DNA of 64,000 nucleotides from Porticoccaceae bacterium (lineage in GTDB: Bacteria; Pseudomonadota; Gammaproteobacteria; Pseudomonadales; Porticoccaceae). Below, in pieces: positions 55,929 to 64,000 of this stretch. The stretch spans positions 1 to 64,000 of the forward strand of contig CACETF010000002.1 in assembly GCA_902562425.1 (NCBI GenBank), given 5' to 3'. The first letter of the stretch is position 1. Each line of letters starts with the position of its first letter. Made by a program: the position numbers and the translations under genes. The notes under the pieces are model-generated. The model made no database searches and was not told the origin of the DNA. It saw nothing but the letters and a program-made list of their open reading frames with translations.

Positions 55929-57593
55929 ATGAGTCATAGCAATTTATTCACTGAAGAAAGAATTACCTCAATAGGTCCTCACGAGTTTCGTAGGGACATA
56001 CATAGGCTAATGCGACTTCTGGACTTTGATGTAATCGACTCAGACGGAGCCGGCGATAGGGGTGCGGACCTTATCTGCACTCGCGGTGAAGAGGTTTGGA
56101 TAATTCAGAGCAAATACAAAAAATCCCCAAAAGGATCCTGTCCGGACGAAGCCCTGAAACAAGCCCTCGATGCACACTATGAATTTAATGCGCATCACAC
56201 CGTAATCGCGTCAAGCGCACCATTAAGCCGCAAGGCTCTGTTACAACTTCAACAACATAAAGCCAATGGTCTTCAAATAGGCTTTTGGGGGCTCTCAGAC
56301 CTGCGATCATATTGGGAAAAAGTTGAATCTCCTGAACCATGGGAGCTTCGGTGCTATCAAAAAGAGGCGGTCACTCAGATCCAAGAAGATCTGGCTACCA
56401 GCAATCGCGCTTTACTTTTTTTGGCGACAGGGTTGGGGAAGACGGTGGTCGCTGGTGAGGTAATTCGAAATTTCTTTGAGCGTAACAAGGAAGCCAAAGT
56501 TTTGGTGTTAGCGGATAGAGTTGAGTTGATACAGCAGCTTCTTTCGTCACTAGTAGCTATGCTGCCGAAAACTGTCACCGCCCAGCTAATATCTGGCGCA
56601 GACAAAAGCAGCGTGTTGTCCGGTCTTACGGTAGCCACAAACCAATCAATATTACCTTTGATTGATAACGGATACGCACCTGATTTCGTGGTTATAGATG
56701 AATGTCATCATGTGGGAGGGGAGAACACATATTCCGACATCCTTCGCTCTCTTAGAGAGGACACTCCCATATTAGGTGTGACGGCTACTCCTTGGCGTTC
56801 AGACAAATACGATATCCGAAAGACTTTTGGCCCACCCAGTTATGAATGTGGTATCGCAGAGGGCATGGCTCAAGGCTATCTCGCAAAGGTCAACTATCAG
56901 TTGTTTTGTGACAACATCGACTGGGATGTTATCCCCCAGTTGAGCGAAAACGAATACACGGTAAAGGATCTCAATCGAAGGCTATTCATACCTCAACGAG
57001 ATCAGCAAATCATTGACCGCTTGATAGAGACATGGAACGAGACAGTTCATCCGCGAGGAGTCATTTTTTGTCAGTCTATACAACATGCTGAAGAGCTTCA
57101 TAAGCAAGTAAGCCGGATGGAAATATGGAGAGACGCCAAGATTCTCCACTCAAAACTTCATCGTGCAGATCGTTTATCCGTGCTTACGGACTTTCGGGCA
57201 GGTCGTTGCCCCTTGATTCTAGCGATTGATATTTTGAACGAAGGAGTCGACGTGCCAGATGTGAACATTATTTGTTTTGCTCGCGTCACTCATTCTCGGA
57301 AAATTTTCATGCAGCAACTAGGTCGCGGTCTGAGGTTAGCGGAAAATAAAGAATTTGTTAGTGTTTTAGACTTTGTCGCTGACTTGAGAAGACTCTTTGA
57401 AACTTACAAAATGCAAATTGATGTTGATGGAGCAGCTGAGGTAGTTAGCTATCGGAGCAGCATTCAATTTACGGATGAAAGAGCGGCAAATTTGATTGAT
57501 GAGTGGATCGAAGATGCCGGAGATTTGTCTACGGCGCACGACGAATACAAACTAAACTTCCCAGAGAGTCAACTGGGTATCAGCGGAAAATAA
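55929..57593 (+). CDS. Mrr-like nuclease fused to superfamily II helicase
   Basis: A 554-residue probable restriction subunit. The N-terminal domain (about residues 10-125) has the restriction-endonuclease fold pattern HEFRRDIHRLMRLLDFDV, DRGADLIC and WIIQSKYK, i.e. the D...QxK active site of Mrr-like enzymes (D near 47, QSK near 60-62). The helicase has motif I ATGLGKT, motif II DECHH, motif III TATPWR, and motif VI QQLGRGLR. It lies 13 bases after the MORC-type ATPase gene. With the methyltransferase it should discriminate and cut unmodified DNA. A TTG at 55926 is the only other start. Confidence 0.9.
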   Translation: MSHSNLFTEERITSIGPHEFRRDIHRLMRLLDFDVIDSDGAGDRGADLICTRGEEVWIIQSKYKKSPKGSCPDEALKQALDAHYEFNAHHTVIASSAPLSRKALLQLQQHKANGLQIGFWGLSDLRSYWEKVESPEPWELRCYQKEAVTQIQEDLATSNRALLFLATGLGKTVVAGEVIRNFFERNKEAKVLVLADRVELIQQLLSSLVAMLPKTVTAQLISGADKSSVLSGLTVATNQSILPLIDNGYAPDFVVIDECHHVGGENTYSDILRSLREDTPILGVTATPWRSDKYDIRKTFGPPSYECGIAEGMAQGYLAKVNYQLFCDNIDWDVIPQLSENEYTVKDLNRRLFIPQRDQQIIDRLIETWNETVHPRGVIFCQSIQHAEELHKQVSRMEIWRDAKILHSKLHRADRLSVLTDFRAGRCPLILAIDILNEGVDVPDVNIICFARVTHSRKIFMQQLGRGLRLAENKEFVSVLDFVADLRRLFETYKMQIDVDGAAEVVSYRSSIQFTDERAANLIDEWIEDAGDLSTAHDEYKLNFPESQLGISGK

Positions 57594-57612
57594 GCTAGCG
57601 ACGCTCACGGTA

Positions 57613-57966
57613 ATGAAGTCAAAGCATTTAGCAAAAGCCGATTATTTAAGAAGCCTTTTCGACTCTGCAATTGAACTATACAAACTAGGCGATTTCACAA
57701 GTGATGACCCTGATCGGAAATTGCAGTCTTCTAGGCTAGAGGGGTTCATTCATGCGGGGAAGGTTGTCAACGTGGCATCCGAAGAAGAAATGCAATCCAC
57801 TATTGATCGAGCTCACTTAAGAACTTTCCAAGAATCTCGAGAGGAACGAAAGAATCGACTTATAGAAAGCTGGATCAAAGAAAGAAGTTCATCGCATCCA
57901 GAGGACCCTGATGGCGATAACTGGGAGAAGTACAACAGCCCTGCCAGTCTGCGAAACAATAAATAA
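57613..57966 (+). CDS. Uncharacterised 117-residue protein
   Basis: A charged, probably helical protein (SKHLAKADYLRSLFDSAIELYKL, FIHAGKVVNVASEEEMQ, RTFQESREERKNRLIESWIKE) 19 bases after the nuclease-helicase. No motif is recognised and there is no signal or membrane segment. Its stop overlaps the next gene's start by one base. It may be an accessory component of the restriction cluster, but nothing in the sequence proves that. Confidence 0.55.
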   Translation: MKSKHLAKADYLRSLFDSAIELYKLGDFTSDDPDRKLQSSRLEGFIHAGKVVNVASEEEMQSTIDRAHLRTFQESREERKNRLIESWIKERSSSHPEDPDGDNWEKYNSPASLRNNK

Positions 57967-58256
57967 TGATTCATGAAAAAGCAGATTTGCTCTCTTGCAA
58001 GAAGGCATACTCCGTCAGCCTCAAACATAAGCTTCAGAAACACCTGCAGCTTCAATCTGCCGCAGCTAACCCACTAGACCGTCGCTGGCTCAATGGCTTT
58101 ATGGCTGCAGGGTTTCATAGCGGGCTTATCACCCTGTCAGAGCTGAAACTTGAGTACATGAAGGCACACCGCAATTCCTACGGTGAACGCATGACTGAGG
58201 CTCAGGAGCAACAGTTTGTCGTTGGTGAGACATTTGGCAGCTACTTCCGGCTGTAG
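57966..58256 (+). CDS. Uncharacterised 96-residue protein
   Basis: A small basic protein, unrecognised, whose ATG overlaps the previous stop (TAATG), implying coupled translation. It contains PLDRRWLNGFMAAGFHSGLITLSELKLEYMKAHRNSYGERM as two helix-like stretches. No catalytic or zinc motif is seen. It is the last gene of the co-directional run from the methyltransferase, and its 3' end overlaps the convergent gene at 58241 by 16 bases. Confidence 0.55.
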   Translation: MIHEKADLLSCKKAYSVSLKHKLQKHLQLQSAAANPLDRRWLNGFMAAGFHSGLITLSELKLEYMKAHRNSYGERMTEAQEQQFVVGETFGSYFRL

Positions 58257-58723
58257 CCGCTAATTGACGTTCTAAATTCCAGTGCTAAGCCGACAGCTTC
58301 CAAGCCCTGAACAAGGGTCGCTGACGGGCTACCGTAGATAGCTATTTTCTCAATAACAAAATGATTGACAAAATCAGCAAACTCCCTCTCCTGAATGCCG
58401 TTTTTTGAAATATTCTTTACATGCTGCAGTGCGGCGCTGGAGTTTTCGTACCTTTCCATTAGATAAATTTTATCGTCGGTTCCACCATAGAACTGCCAAG
58501 CTAAAGTAGAAGGCTCGTTCCCTTCAACTAGGGCTTGATAGAACTGTGAGAAATCTTTTATTTGATCTTTACTTTTATTATTCGACCTCATCGTAACGAT
58601 GTAGGTGATCTCATTGGGGTTGCAGGCACTCTCAGAAGCATCTTCTTGATGGTGCTCCGACCAAACCGGCATTGATATCGCAAGAATGCAACTAAAAACT
58701 AATACTACTACGTATGGTTTCAC
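58241..58723 (-). CDS. Exported protein with ABM/ferredoxin-like fold (probable)
   Basis: A 160-residue product with an N-terminal export signal (PYVVVLVFSCILAISMPVWS) and then two halves resembling antibiotic-biosynthesis-monooxygenase dimeric folds (KIYLMERYENSSAALQHVKNI, and IEKIAIYGSP). Such folds are also seen in proteins that are not enzymes. It is likely periplasmic. It is convergent with the restriction cluster. Substrate and role are unknown; the fold call is from pattern only. Confidence 0.6.
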   Translation of the reverse strand: MKPYVVVLVFSCILAISMPVWSEHHQEDASESACNPNEITYIVTMRSNNKSKDQIKDFSQFYQALVEGNEPSTLAWQFYGGTDDKIYLMERYENSSAALQHVKNISKNGIQEREFADFVNHFVIEKIAIYGSPSATLVQGLEAVGLALEFRTSISGYSRK

Positions 58724-59008
58724 TTGAGATACTCCTATTTTTGCAAGCGTTATGCTACGACGCTTAAGCTATCAACTGCCCTTGTAAAAGCAAAGCCGGG
58801 AATCTCTTTGTTTCAGTTTTCTATCAGGAATTAGACAAAAGCAATCACGGCCCTGTTTATAAAGACCTACTTTTTTCAAATTGGCTTCTGATGTGTCTGG
58901 CGAGTAACTATTTCTGGCGGGCAAATGCGATGGGGGCAAAGAGCGCAGAACTAATCGGCTTTAAAAAATTGCGGCGATCAAAACTTTGTTCTAAATCTAA
59001 TTTATTGG

Positions 59009-59593
59009 ATGCCCATTCTCAGACAGAGCAAAGTAACGCGTGCGACAAGAGAACAAATTATGGATGTCATAACGAGCCTGTTGAGGTCAGCATTAGTGCT
59101 TGGATTACCGCTGTTTGGCATATTGAGTTTTCATGGCTACGCGCAGAGTAATCTTGAAGTGGTGATAATGTTAGCTGCGCAACTTACTCTGTCATATCTG
59201 TTTCATACAGCGTTAGAGGTACTGCGTTCCAAGCGATTGAGAGTAGTAGCCACTAGGCTTGGTATGGGGTTTGTGGCTAACACTCATTGGCGGCCAAACT
59301 TTTCAATGAATCCGTCAGACCCTGACCCATTCCCTCCTATCCCTGTCAACAGAATTGCACGAAAAGTTACAAACGTTTTTGTCTCGGAAGGTGAACCTGT
59401 TATTTACGACTGCAAGCAGGTGGTCATTGAAAGCAGGGACGCCTTGATCCACTCTTACATCACGGTATTCAGGTTTAATGGCAAAGCAGATGTGAATTCA
59501 AAGACTGTTCGAGACTCAAAGTTTTGCGTCGAAGCACGTCACTCAGACAAAACATCATCAACACTCACACGTGCCGTGGACTCTGTTAATTGA
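59009..59593 (+). CDS. Uncharacterised membrane protein
   Basis: A 194-residue protein with two probable membrane segments (LLRSALVLGLPLFGILSFHGY and VVIMLAAQLTLSYLFHTALEVL) and a soluble C-terminal part of about 110 residues rich in beta-type stretches (ESRDALIHSYITVFRFNG). No known family was recognised. ATG 59009 and ATG 59060 are both possible starts; neither has a strong ribosome binding site. It is probably inner-membrane. Neighbours give no clue to its role. Confidence 0.5.
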   Translation: MPILRQSKVTRATREQIMDVITSLLRSALVLGLPLFGILSFHGYAQSNLEVVIMLAAQLTLSYLFHTALEVLRSKRLRVVATRLGMGFVANTHWRPNFSMNPSDPDPFPPIPVNRIARKVTNVFVSEGEPVIYDCKQVVIESRDALIHSYITVFRFNGKADVNSKTVRDSKFCVEARHSDKTSSTLTRAVDSVN

Positions 59594-59780
59594 ATAACGT
59601 TGACACGATTATCAAGTTAATAGTTTAGGCGGGTTAAAAAACGCTTGCTAGCTGGCGGAAGGATGTCCATCCGGAGATGGTTGGGTTTCATCAGAGTATC
59701 ATGCAAGGAATATTTTGACTGATTCCTGAAAGTCCCGTATATTCCTTGTGTTATTTTAAACGGTCCAAAAAGATGAAAGG

Positions 59781-60425
59781 ATGAGAGACAGTTTTAGGGC
59801 CTTACGTTTCCGTAGACTTATCAGAAATGTATATAATAAAAGATTCTTAAAGTACGGGTGCCAACCTCACGGAGTATTTTGGTCAGATTCGGGTCGACAA
59901 AAAAGTCGATTTAAGATTATTAAGAACCAAATTACTGCATTGATGCCCTCAGGAATTGTTAAAATCGCTGATATTGGTTGCGGTTACGGGTCTTTGGCAG
60001 ATTACATGCTTAAGACCCCCAACTGCTCAAGATTTATCTACACAGGATATGACATTAATCCAACCCTTATCGCTGCTTGCCAAGAATATTCGTACTTACC
60101 CTCAAAGTCATTTGCCATAGGTGATTGCCCCATGGAGCTCGTTGATTTCTCGGTCATGTCGGGCACTTACAATATGGCAGTCACTAAGGACCTTATGCAC
60201 TGGGAGCGCTACATGTTTCGATGTCTGGCGAAGTGCTGGGACCAGTCTCGAATAGGCATGATCTTCAATGTTTTGGTTGCTGATAAATCCCACATCAGTG
60301 AAGGAATGCTCTATCACTGTGAAGTCAATAAGTTGCGAAGGCGCTGTGTAAAACAATTTGGCACAACTCGTATAATCAGAGAGAGAAGTCTCCCGCGAGA
60401 TGCCACACTGGTGGTCACTCGGTAA
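59781..60425 (+). CDS. SAM-dependent methyltransferase
   Basis: A 214-residue class I methyltransferase. Motif I is VKIADIGCGYGSLADYML, then an aspartate in YTGYDINPTLIAAC that would bind SAM ribose, and FAIGDCPMEL. DLMHWERYMFRCLAKCW and the later GMIFNVLVADKSHISEGMLYH follow. It is not of the RNA/DNA amino-methylase type (no NPPY). The small molecule or macromolecular substrate is unknown. It lies alone before the convergent MsrAB-like gene. Confidence 0.75.
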   Translation: MRDSFRALRFRRLIRNVYNKRFLKYGCQPHGVFWSDSGRQKSRFKIIKNQITALMPSGIVKIADIGCGYGSLADYMLKTPNCSRFIYTGYDINPTLIAACQEYSYLPSKSFAIGDCPMELVDFSVMSGTYNMAVTKDLMHWERYMFRCLAKCWDQSRIGMIFNVLVADKSHISEGMLYHCEVNKLRRRCVKQFGTTRIIRERSLPRDATLVVTR

Positions 60426-61683
60426 AAGTTCTCGGAATGAAGTCTAAAACCGTTGCGTTTATGCAGTACCGCAGTGCACCGGCCGGCCCGTCTGAAAAGA
60501 CATGTCCAAGGTGGATATCAGAACTAACCGACCGAATCTCAGTGCGAATCATTCCATAACTGATATCTCTTTTTTCGTAGACAGCGCCATCAACAGGTTT
60601 TGTGAACGATAACCAGCCGGTTTTTGAGTCAAAACGGTCATCGGTATCAAAGAGCGCGGCACCGCTCAATTTATCAACAAAAGTGCCATCTTTGACGCTC
60701 TTAAAAATCTCATATTCTTTGCAAAACCTTTGGTCAGTACCATTCTCAAAAGCGACCTGGTAAACCTTTTTACCTCCAAGCGCGAATTTTCCAAGAGCAT
60801 AATAAAAGTCCTTTCGATCCATATATCCTTGAAAGCCAAATACTTCAGTTCCCTGTTCGAGAAAAATTATCGTTGGTGTTGCCCAAGTTGGGGTTTTAAT
60901 TTCCAAGTCAAACACTTGATCCGCTGTTCTGTATGAAATTGGTATCGGTCCGGCATATTGATTTGTAATGTTGTTTCTGAGCTTTTCGCAGTAAGGGCAA
61001 TAACCACTGCTCTCTATGATGAGTATTTGCTTTCCTGATAAAAGTGCCTTGTTGGAGGTGGTCTCCGTTTCGGTAGCACTAAAGAAAACCCCAGTCGAGT
61101 TGTCTGGGCAGTAGCCATTAGGATTTTTTTGGAGATAATCTTGGTGGTAAGACTCTGCCGATGTGAAGTGGGTCAGTGGAGTAATCTCGGTCACAATTTG
61201 TCCAAATCCGGCCTGTGATAGGAGTATTTGGTATTCTGTAAGCGTTTCGTTTGCAACTTTTATCTGTTCCGCGTCTGTGGTAAGTATCATCGACCTGTAC
61301 TGAGTACCAATGTCATTCCCCTGCCGATTTACTTGAGTAGGGTCGTGGTACTCAAAAAAAGACTCTAAGATGGTTCTCAAGTTGACGACATTAGCGTTGT
61401 ATGTGATACGCACTACCTCTATGTGATTGTGGGGGTTCAATCGATTTGATGGAAGTGTTATTGCCTGATAAGTTGCGTCCACCCCTTGACCATTCGCATA
61501 GCCAGAGACCACGTCTATTACACCTTCTATTTTTGAAAACATCTTCTCTACACCCCAGAAACAACCAGCTCCGACCACGATACTTCTTTTGTTATAAGTC
61601 GCCTGCGCTCCGTCTTCGGGTGCCTGAGCAGACACCGAAACCATAGTACTTGCCATTAAAATAACCCCCAAGTAATTCCACAT
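60415..61683 (-). CDS. MsrA-thioredoxin-MsrB fusion, exported
   Basis: A 422-residue repair enzyme for oxidised methionine. An export signal (about residues 1-20) is followed by an MsrA domain with the catalytic C41 in GAGCFWGVEKMF and a resolving-type cysteine C192. Next is a thioredoxin-like middle domain with CPYC at 229-232 and the cis-proline region KTPTWATPTIIFLEQG. Last is an MsrB-type domain ending HLGHVFSDGPAGALRYCIN with the active C407. The usual MsrB zinc CxxC pairs are absent. Neisserial PilB has thioredoxin first, so this domain order is different. It is periplasmic. Confidence 0.88.
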   Translation of the reverse strand: MWNYLGVILMASTMVSVSAQAPEDGAQATYNKRSIVVGAGCFWGVEKMFSKIEGVIDVVSGYANGQGVDATYQAITLPSNRLNPHNHIEVVRITYNANVVNLRTILESFFEYHDPTQVNRQGNDIGTQYRSMILTTDAEQIKVANETLTEYQILLSQAGFGQIVTEITPLTHFTSAESYHQDYLQKNPNGYCPDNSTGVFFSATETETTSNKALLSGKQILIIESSGYCPYCEKLRNNITNQYAGPIPISYRTADQVFDLEIKTPTWATPTIIFLEQGTEVFGFQGYMDRKDFYYALGKFALGGKKVYQVAFENGTDQRFCKEYEIFKSVKDGTFVDKLSGAALFDTDDRFDSKTGWLSFTKPVDGAVYEKRDISYGMIRTEIRSVSSDIHLGHVFSDGPAGALRYCINATVLDFIPRTFTE

Positions 61684-61953
61684 TATCGAATGCTTATTCC
61701 CATATATTTTTCTACGTCATCCCATTAGACTACGGACTGAAATATCACAAACTTTTGTAGGACAGGTGAATTTCATTTTGGGATCTCCCTCTGCGTCATT
61801 CGTTTTTATCTGTCTTGCGTTTAAACTTTGAGAAGCAAACATGCTATTTTGCAAAAATCTTTAATCACTGCTTTGAGTGAGTTGCTGTGGAGTTAGGGCC
61901 ATGTCCACAAGTTGCAACATCTCGAATTATGCTTAATTTTAGAGGAATTTAAT

Positions 61954-62739
61954 GTGATTGGAAAATTTATTGCTGGTTTGAGCGGTTGGTTTATTGCTGG
62001 TCCTTTAGGTGCTGTTTTAGGAGTTTTCTTGGGGCATCAGTTCGACCGCGGATTCAGCAATTTTTTTATCCCCATGAGTGAGGGAGAACGTCATAAAATT
62101 CGGGAGATCTTCTTTTCCACATTATTTAGTCTGCTAGGACATCTAGCGAAAAGCGATGGACATATTTCTCAAGCTGAGATCTCTCACACGGAAGATATGA
62201 TGACGAGCCTTGGATTGAGCGCTGAGCGAAAACAAGAGGCTATTAAATTTTTTAAAATTGGTGCAGCGACAGATTTTTCTGCTCAGCTTTGCGTTAGGTC
62301 ATTCGTGCAAGTGAGTAATAGGCAGGTCAATTTAAAAAATCAGCTACTTAATTATTTGATTTCACTCGCTCTCGCAGACGGCGAGCTCCACTCCCAGGAA
62401 GAGTCTGTCCTTAGAAAGATTGCGATTGATTTAGGTTTCTCGGAAAGAAATTTCGAAGAATTAATTAGGATGATCGGTGCTCAAACCCACTTCGGCAAAC
62501 GTGGCTCAAGCATTGGGAGTCAAGATAAACTATCCAACGCCTATTCTGTTCTTGGAGTCGCATCAACCAGTTCTGATATGGCTATAAAAAAAGCATATAG
62601 AAAATTGGTTAGTCAGAATCATCCAGATAAATTGATTGGACAGGGTGTTCCCGACGATATAATAAAACTAGCTACTGAGAGAACTCAAAAAATTCAAATG
62701 GCTTATGACCTGATATCTGAATCGAGAAAAAGTAAATAA
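61954..62739 (+). CDS. djlA: Co-chaperone DjlA-type protein (TerB and J domains)
   Basis: About 261 residues: an N-terminal glycine-rich membrane segment (KFIAGLSGWFIAGPLGAVLGVFLG), a TerB-like helical domain (about 55-175) and a C-terminal J domain with SQNHPDKLIGQG, the HPD motif that stimulates DnaK ATPase. This order is that of DjlA. GTG 61954 with AGAGGA 7 bases ahead is chosen; a TTG at 61912 only adds non-homologous residues. It sits just before tRNA-fMet, on the same strand. Confidence 0.9.
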   Translation: MIGKFIAGLSGWFIAGPLGAVLGVFLGHQFDRGFSNFFIPMSEGERHKIREIFFSTLFSLLGHLAKSDGHISQAEISHTEDMMTSLGLSAERKQEAIKFFKIGAATDFSAQLCVRSFVQVSNRQVNLKNQLLNYLISLALADGELHSQEESVLRKIAIDLGFSERNFEELIRMIGAQTHFGKRGSSIGSQDKLSNAYSVLGVASTSSDMAIKKAYRKLVSQNHPDKLIGQGVPDDIIKLATERTQKIQMAYDLISESRKSK

Positions 62740-62885
62740 GTTGTCTCTGAGCAATGCTAATGTTTTATTCCCTGTTTGAAACGTGGGAGTCGGTTGACCT
62801 TGCGCCTTGGTCTTTCTATAATGCGCGTCCTAGGTCATAAAGGGCTTGGAAGATCCACCTTTCGGTCTTACATCGAAAGTTTTGA

Positions 62886-62962
<77 letters not shown>

Positions 62963-63094
62963 ATCAGTAAGAGTGTATGATATTGATCAAGTGTTGACAG
63001 TTTTCCCTTTGGCTGGAGGTCTGTAATGTGTTTTGACGCTTGAGAACGTAACCAAGGTCTTAGTTTGGAGCTTGGAAAGTGGGAGACTGTTTTG

Positions 63095-63117
63095 ATGGGC
63101 CAGATGGCCCATTTTTT
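63095..63117 (+). terminator. Intrinsic terminator after tRNA-fMet
   Basis: A perfect seven-base-pair stem ATGGGCC/GGCCCAT with an AGAT loop is followed by a run of six T residues. It stands between tRNA-fMet and rimP, so it separates the tRNA from the rimP-nusA transcript or attenuates read-through. Confidence 0.85.
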
Positions 63118-63140
63118 ATGTGCAGAAAGAGAGGATAGTT

Positions 63141-63599
63141 TTGAAGATCGGAAAAATCGCATTAAAGCAACTTTTAAGTCCGGTTGTTGAAGCCTTGGGG
63201 TTCCAGGTGTGGGGGATTGAAATTGAAAATAATAAAAGTATCGCTTTACTTCGCGTCTATATAGATTTGACTGATAATTTCATCTCAGTGGATGATTGTG
63301 CGGTGGTAAGTAAGCACATCGTCGCGATTTTGAATGTGGAGCGGGTATTTGCAGGAAAATATACCTTAGAGGTATCTTCCCCCGGTATAGAGAGACCATT
63401 GTATGATCTGGCGCACTTCGAATCGTTCGTCGGGCATGATATAGCTTTGAGGCTTAGATTCGCACATGGAAATAGAAAAAATTTTAAAGGTTGTTTGCAT
63501 GGTGTAGAGGGAGACGAGATAGTTGTGCGTATCGATAGCAGTGAGTATCTTTTTCCCTTTGAAAATATTGATCGGGCAAATGTAATCGCAAAATTCTAA
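63141..63599 (+). CDS. rimP: Ribosome maturation factor RimP
   Basis: A 152-residue 30S assembly factor. SPVVEALGFQVWGIEIEN opens the N-terminal domain, SVDDCAVVSKHI and TLEVSSPGIERPLYDLAHFE lie in the middle, and the C-terminal SH3-like domain holds KGCLHGVEGDEIVVRI. TTG 63141 is chosen for the GAGAGG six bases upstream; GTG 63120 is too near the terminator. It precedes nusA, as in most gammaproteobacteria. Confidence 0.94.
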   Translation: MKIGKIALKQLLSPVVEALGFQVWGIEIENNKSIALLRVYIDLTDNFISVDDCAVVSKHIVAILNVERVFAGKYTLEVSSPGIERPLYDLAHFESFVGHDIALRLRFAHGNRKNFKGCLHGVEGDEIVVRIDSSEYLFPFENIDRANVIAKF

Positions 63600-63618
63600 T
63601 ATTCGTGAGGTTGTAGGA

Positions 63619-64000
63619 GTGAATAAAGAGATTCTAATGGTGACTGAGGCTGTCTCCAATGAAAAGGGGGTTGAAAGAGAGATTATATTTGAGGCTATTG
63701 AGCAAGCTTTAGAAATGGCCACCAAGAAAAGGTTTGAAGAGGGAGCCAATATTCGGGTAGTCATAGATCGGGAAACAGGAAGTTACGAGTCGTTCCGATG
63801 GTGGGAAGTTGTTGCCGATGACGTATTGGCAGAATTAGGAACTCAGTTTACTACTGAGGAAGCCCATGAAAAAGATCCAGATCTAAACGTTGGTGACTTA
63901 TACGAAGAGCGCGTAGACAATGCTAAATTTGGGCGTATAGCCGCGCAGGCAGCAAAGCAAGTGATAGTCCAACGAGTGAGAGAGGCAGAGCGAGAAATTA
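63619..64000 (+). CDS. nusA: Transcription factor NusA (5' part)
   Basis: The gene runs off the window; 127 codons are visible. The product opens MNKEILMVTEAVSNEKGV and continues EIIFEAIEQALEMATKKRF, the NusA N-terminal RNA-polymerase-binding domain. DPDLNVGDLYEE and AAQAAKQVIVQRVREAE are also typical. The start is GTG 63619 with TAGGAG or GTGAGG just upstream. NusA controls pausing, termination and antitermination. The S1 and KH domains would lie beyond the window. Confidence 0.96.
   Translation, partial: MNKEILMVTEAVSNEKGVEREIIFEAIEQALEMATKKRFEEGANIRVVIDRETGSYESFRWWEVVADDVLAELGTQFTTEEAHEKDPDLNVGDLYEERVDNAKFGRIAAQAAKQVIVQRVREAEREI

Noticed and set aside
52120-57593. Assignment of the defence cluster to DISARM or BREX
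   Set aside because: No phospholipase-D, DUF1998 or PglZ-type protein is present; the GHKL ATPase and nuclease-helicase point to the MORC-linked class.
58891-59151. Open frame overlapping the membrane protein gene at 59009
   Set aside because: The other frame has clear membrane segments and a longer product; this one has no recognisable features.
60880-60900. GCCCAAGT near 60.88 kb as attR of the island
   Set aside because: It matches only eight bases from the 5' end of tRNA-Leu, not the 3' end used for integration, and is inside the MsrA-MsrB fusion gene.

Overview
The window reads as a chromosomal segment of a gammaproteobacterium with moderately low GC. Core gene order follows the Pseudomonas/Escherichia pattern: gatCAB; mreBCD-maf-yhdP; darP-npr-rapZ-ptsN-hpf-rpoN-lptB-lptA-lptC-kdsC-kdsD-yrbG; mlaC-bolA-murA-hisG-hisD-hisC with degS/algW; rlmE-ftsH-folP-glmM-tpiA-secG-tRNA-Leu; and tRNA-fMet-rimP-nusA. 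A marine or host-associated lineage is possible, but that is inference. No rRNA, CRISPR array or insertion sequence was seen.

Layout. 1-4.3 kb: vitamin B12 uptake and adenosylation (a broken cobalamin-binding protein gene, then cobO, btuC, btuD, btuF). 4.3-5.1 kb: a decayed ammonium transporter gene on the minus strand. 5.4-11.8 kb: SPOR lipoprotein, hotdog thioesterase, EttA, saccharopine dehydrogenase-like protein and an ABC exporter. 11.85-13.7 kb: a decayed yheS-type ABC-F gene. 13.8-17.7 kb: bactofilin, a methyltransferase-like protein, a renalase-like flavoprotein with a 55-residue DUF2256 gene, a ParA ATPase and a second bactofilin. 17.9-50 kb: dense core genes for aminoacyl-tRNA amidation, rod shape, sigma-54 and nitrogen PTS, LPS transport and Kdo synthesis, peptidoglycan and histidine synthesis, proteolysis, folate and secretion.

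50-61.7 kb: accessory DNA beginning with a P4-type integrase beside tRNA-Leu(GAG). It carries a co-directional set: a C5 cytosine methyltransferase, a small SANT/Myb-like protein, a MORC/MutL-type GHKL ATPase with a zinc ribbon, an Mrr-like nuclease-helicase fusion, and two small unknown proteins. This matches the MORC-linked restriction-modification class described from comparative genomics and is the best candidate for an unusual defence system here. The island separates secG-tRNA-Leu from tRNA-fMet-rimP-nusA, which are close together in many gammaproteobacteria. Between it and the core lie unknown membrane and secreted proteins, a methyltransferase and an MsrA-thioredoxin-MsrB fusion.

A second theme is gene loss. 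Three recognisable pseudogenes (btuF-like, amt, yheS) sit among intact genes. Several usual neighbours are missing at conserved loci: mlaFED beside mlaC, rng between maf and yhdP, and tldD/pmbA beside darP.
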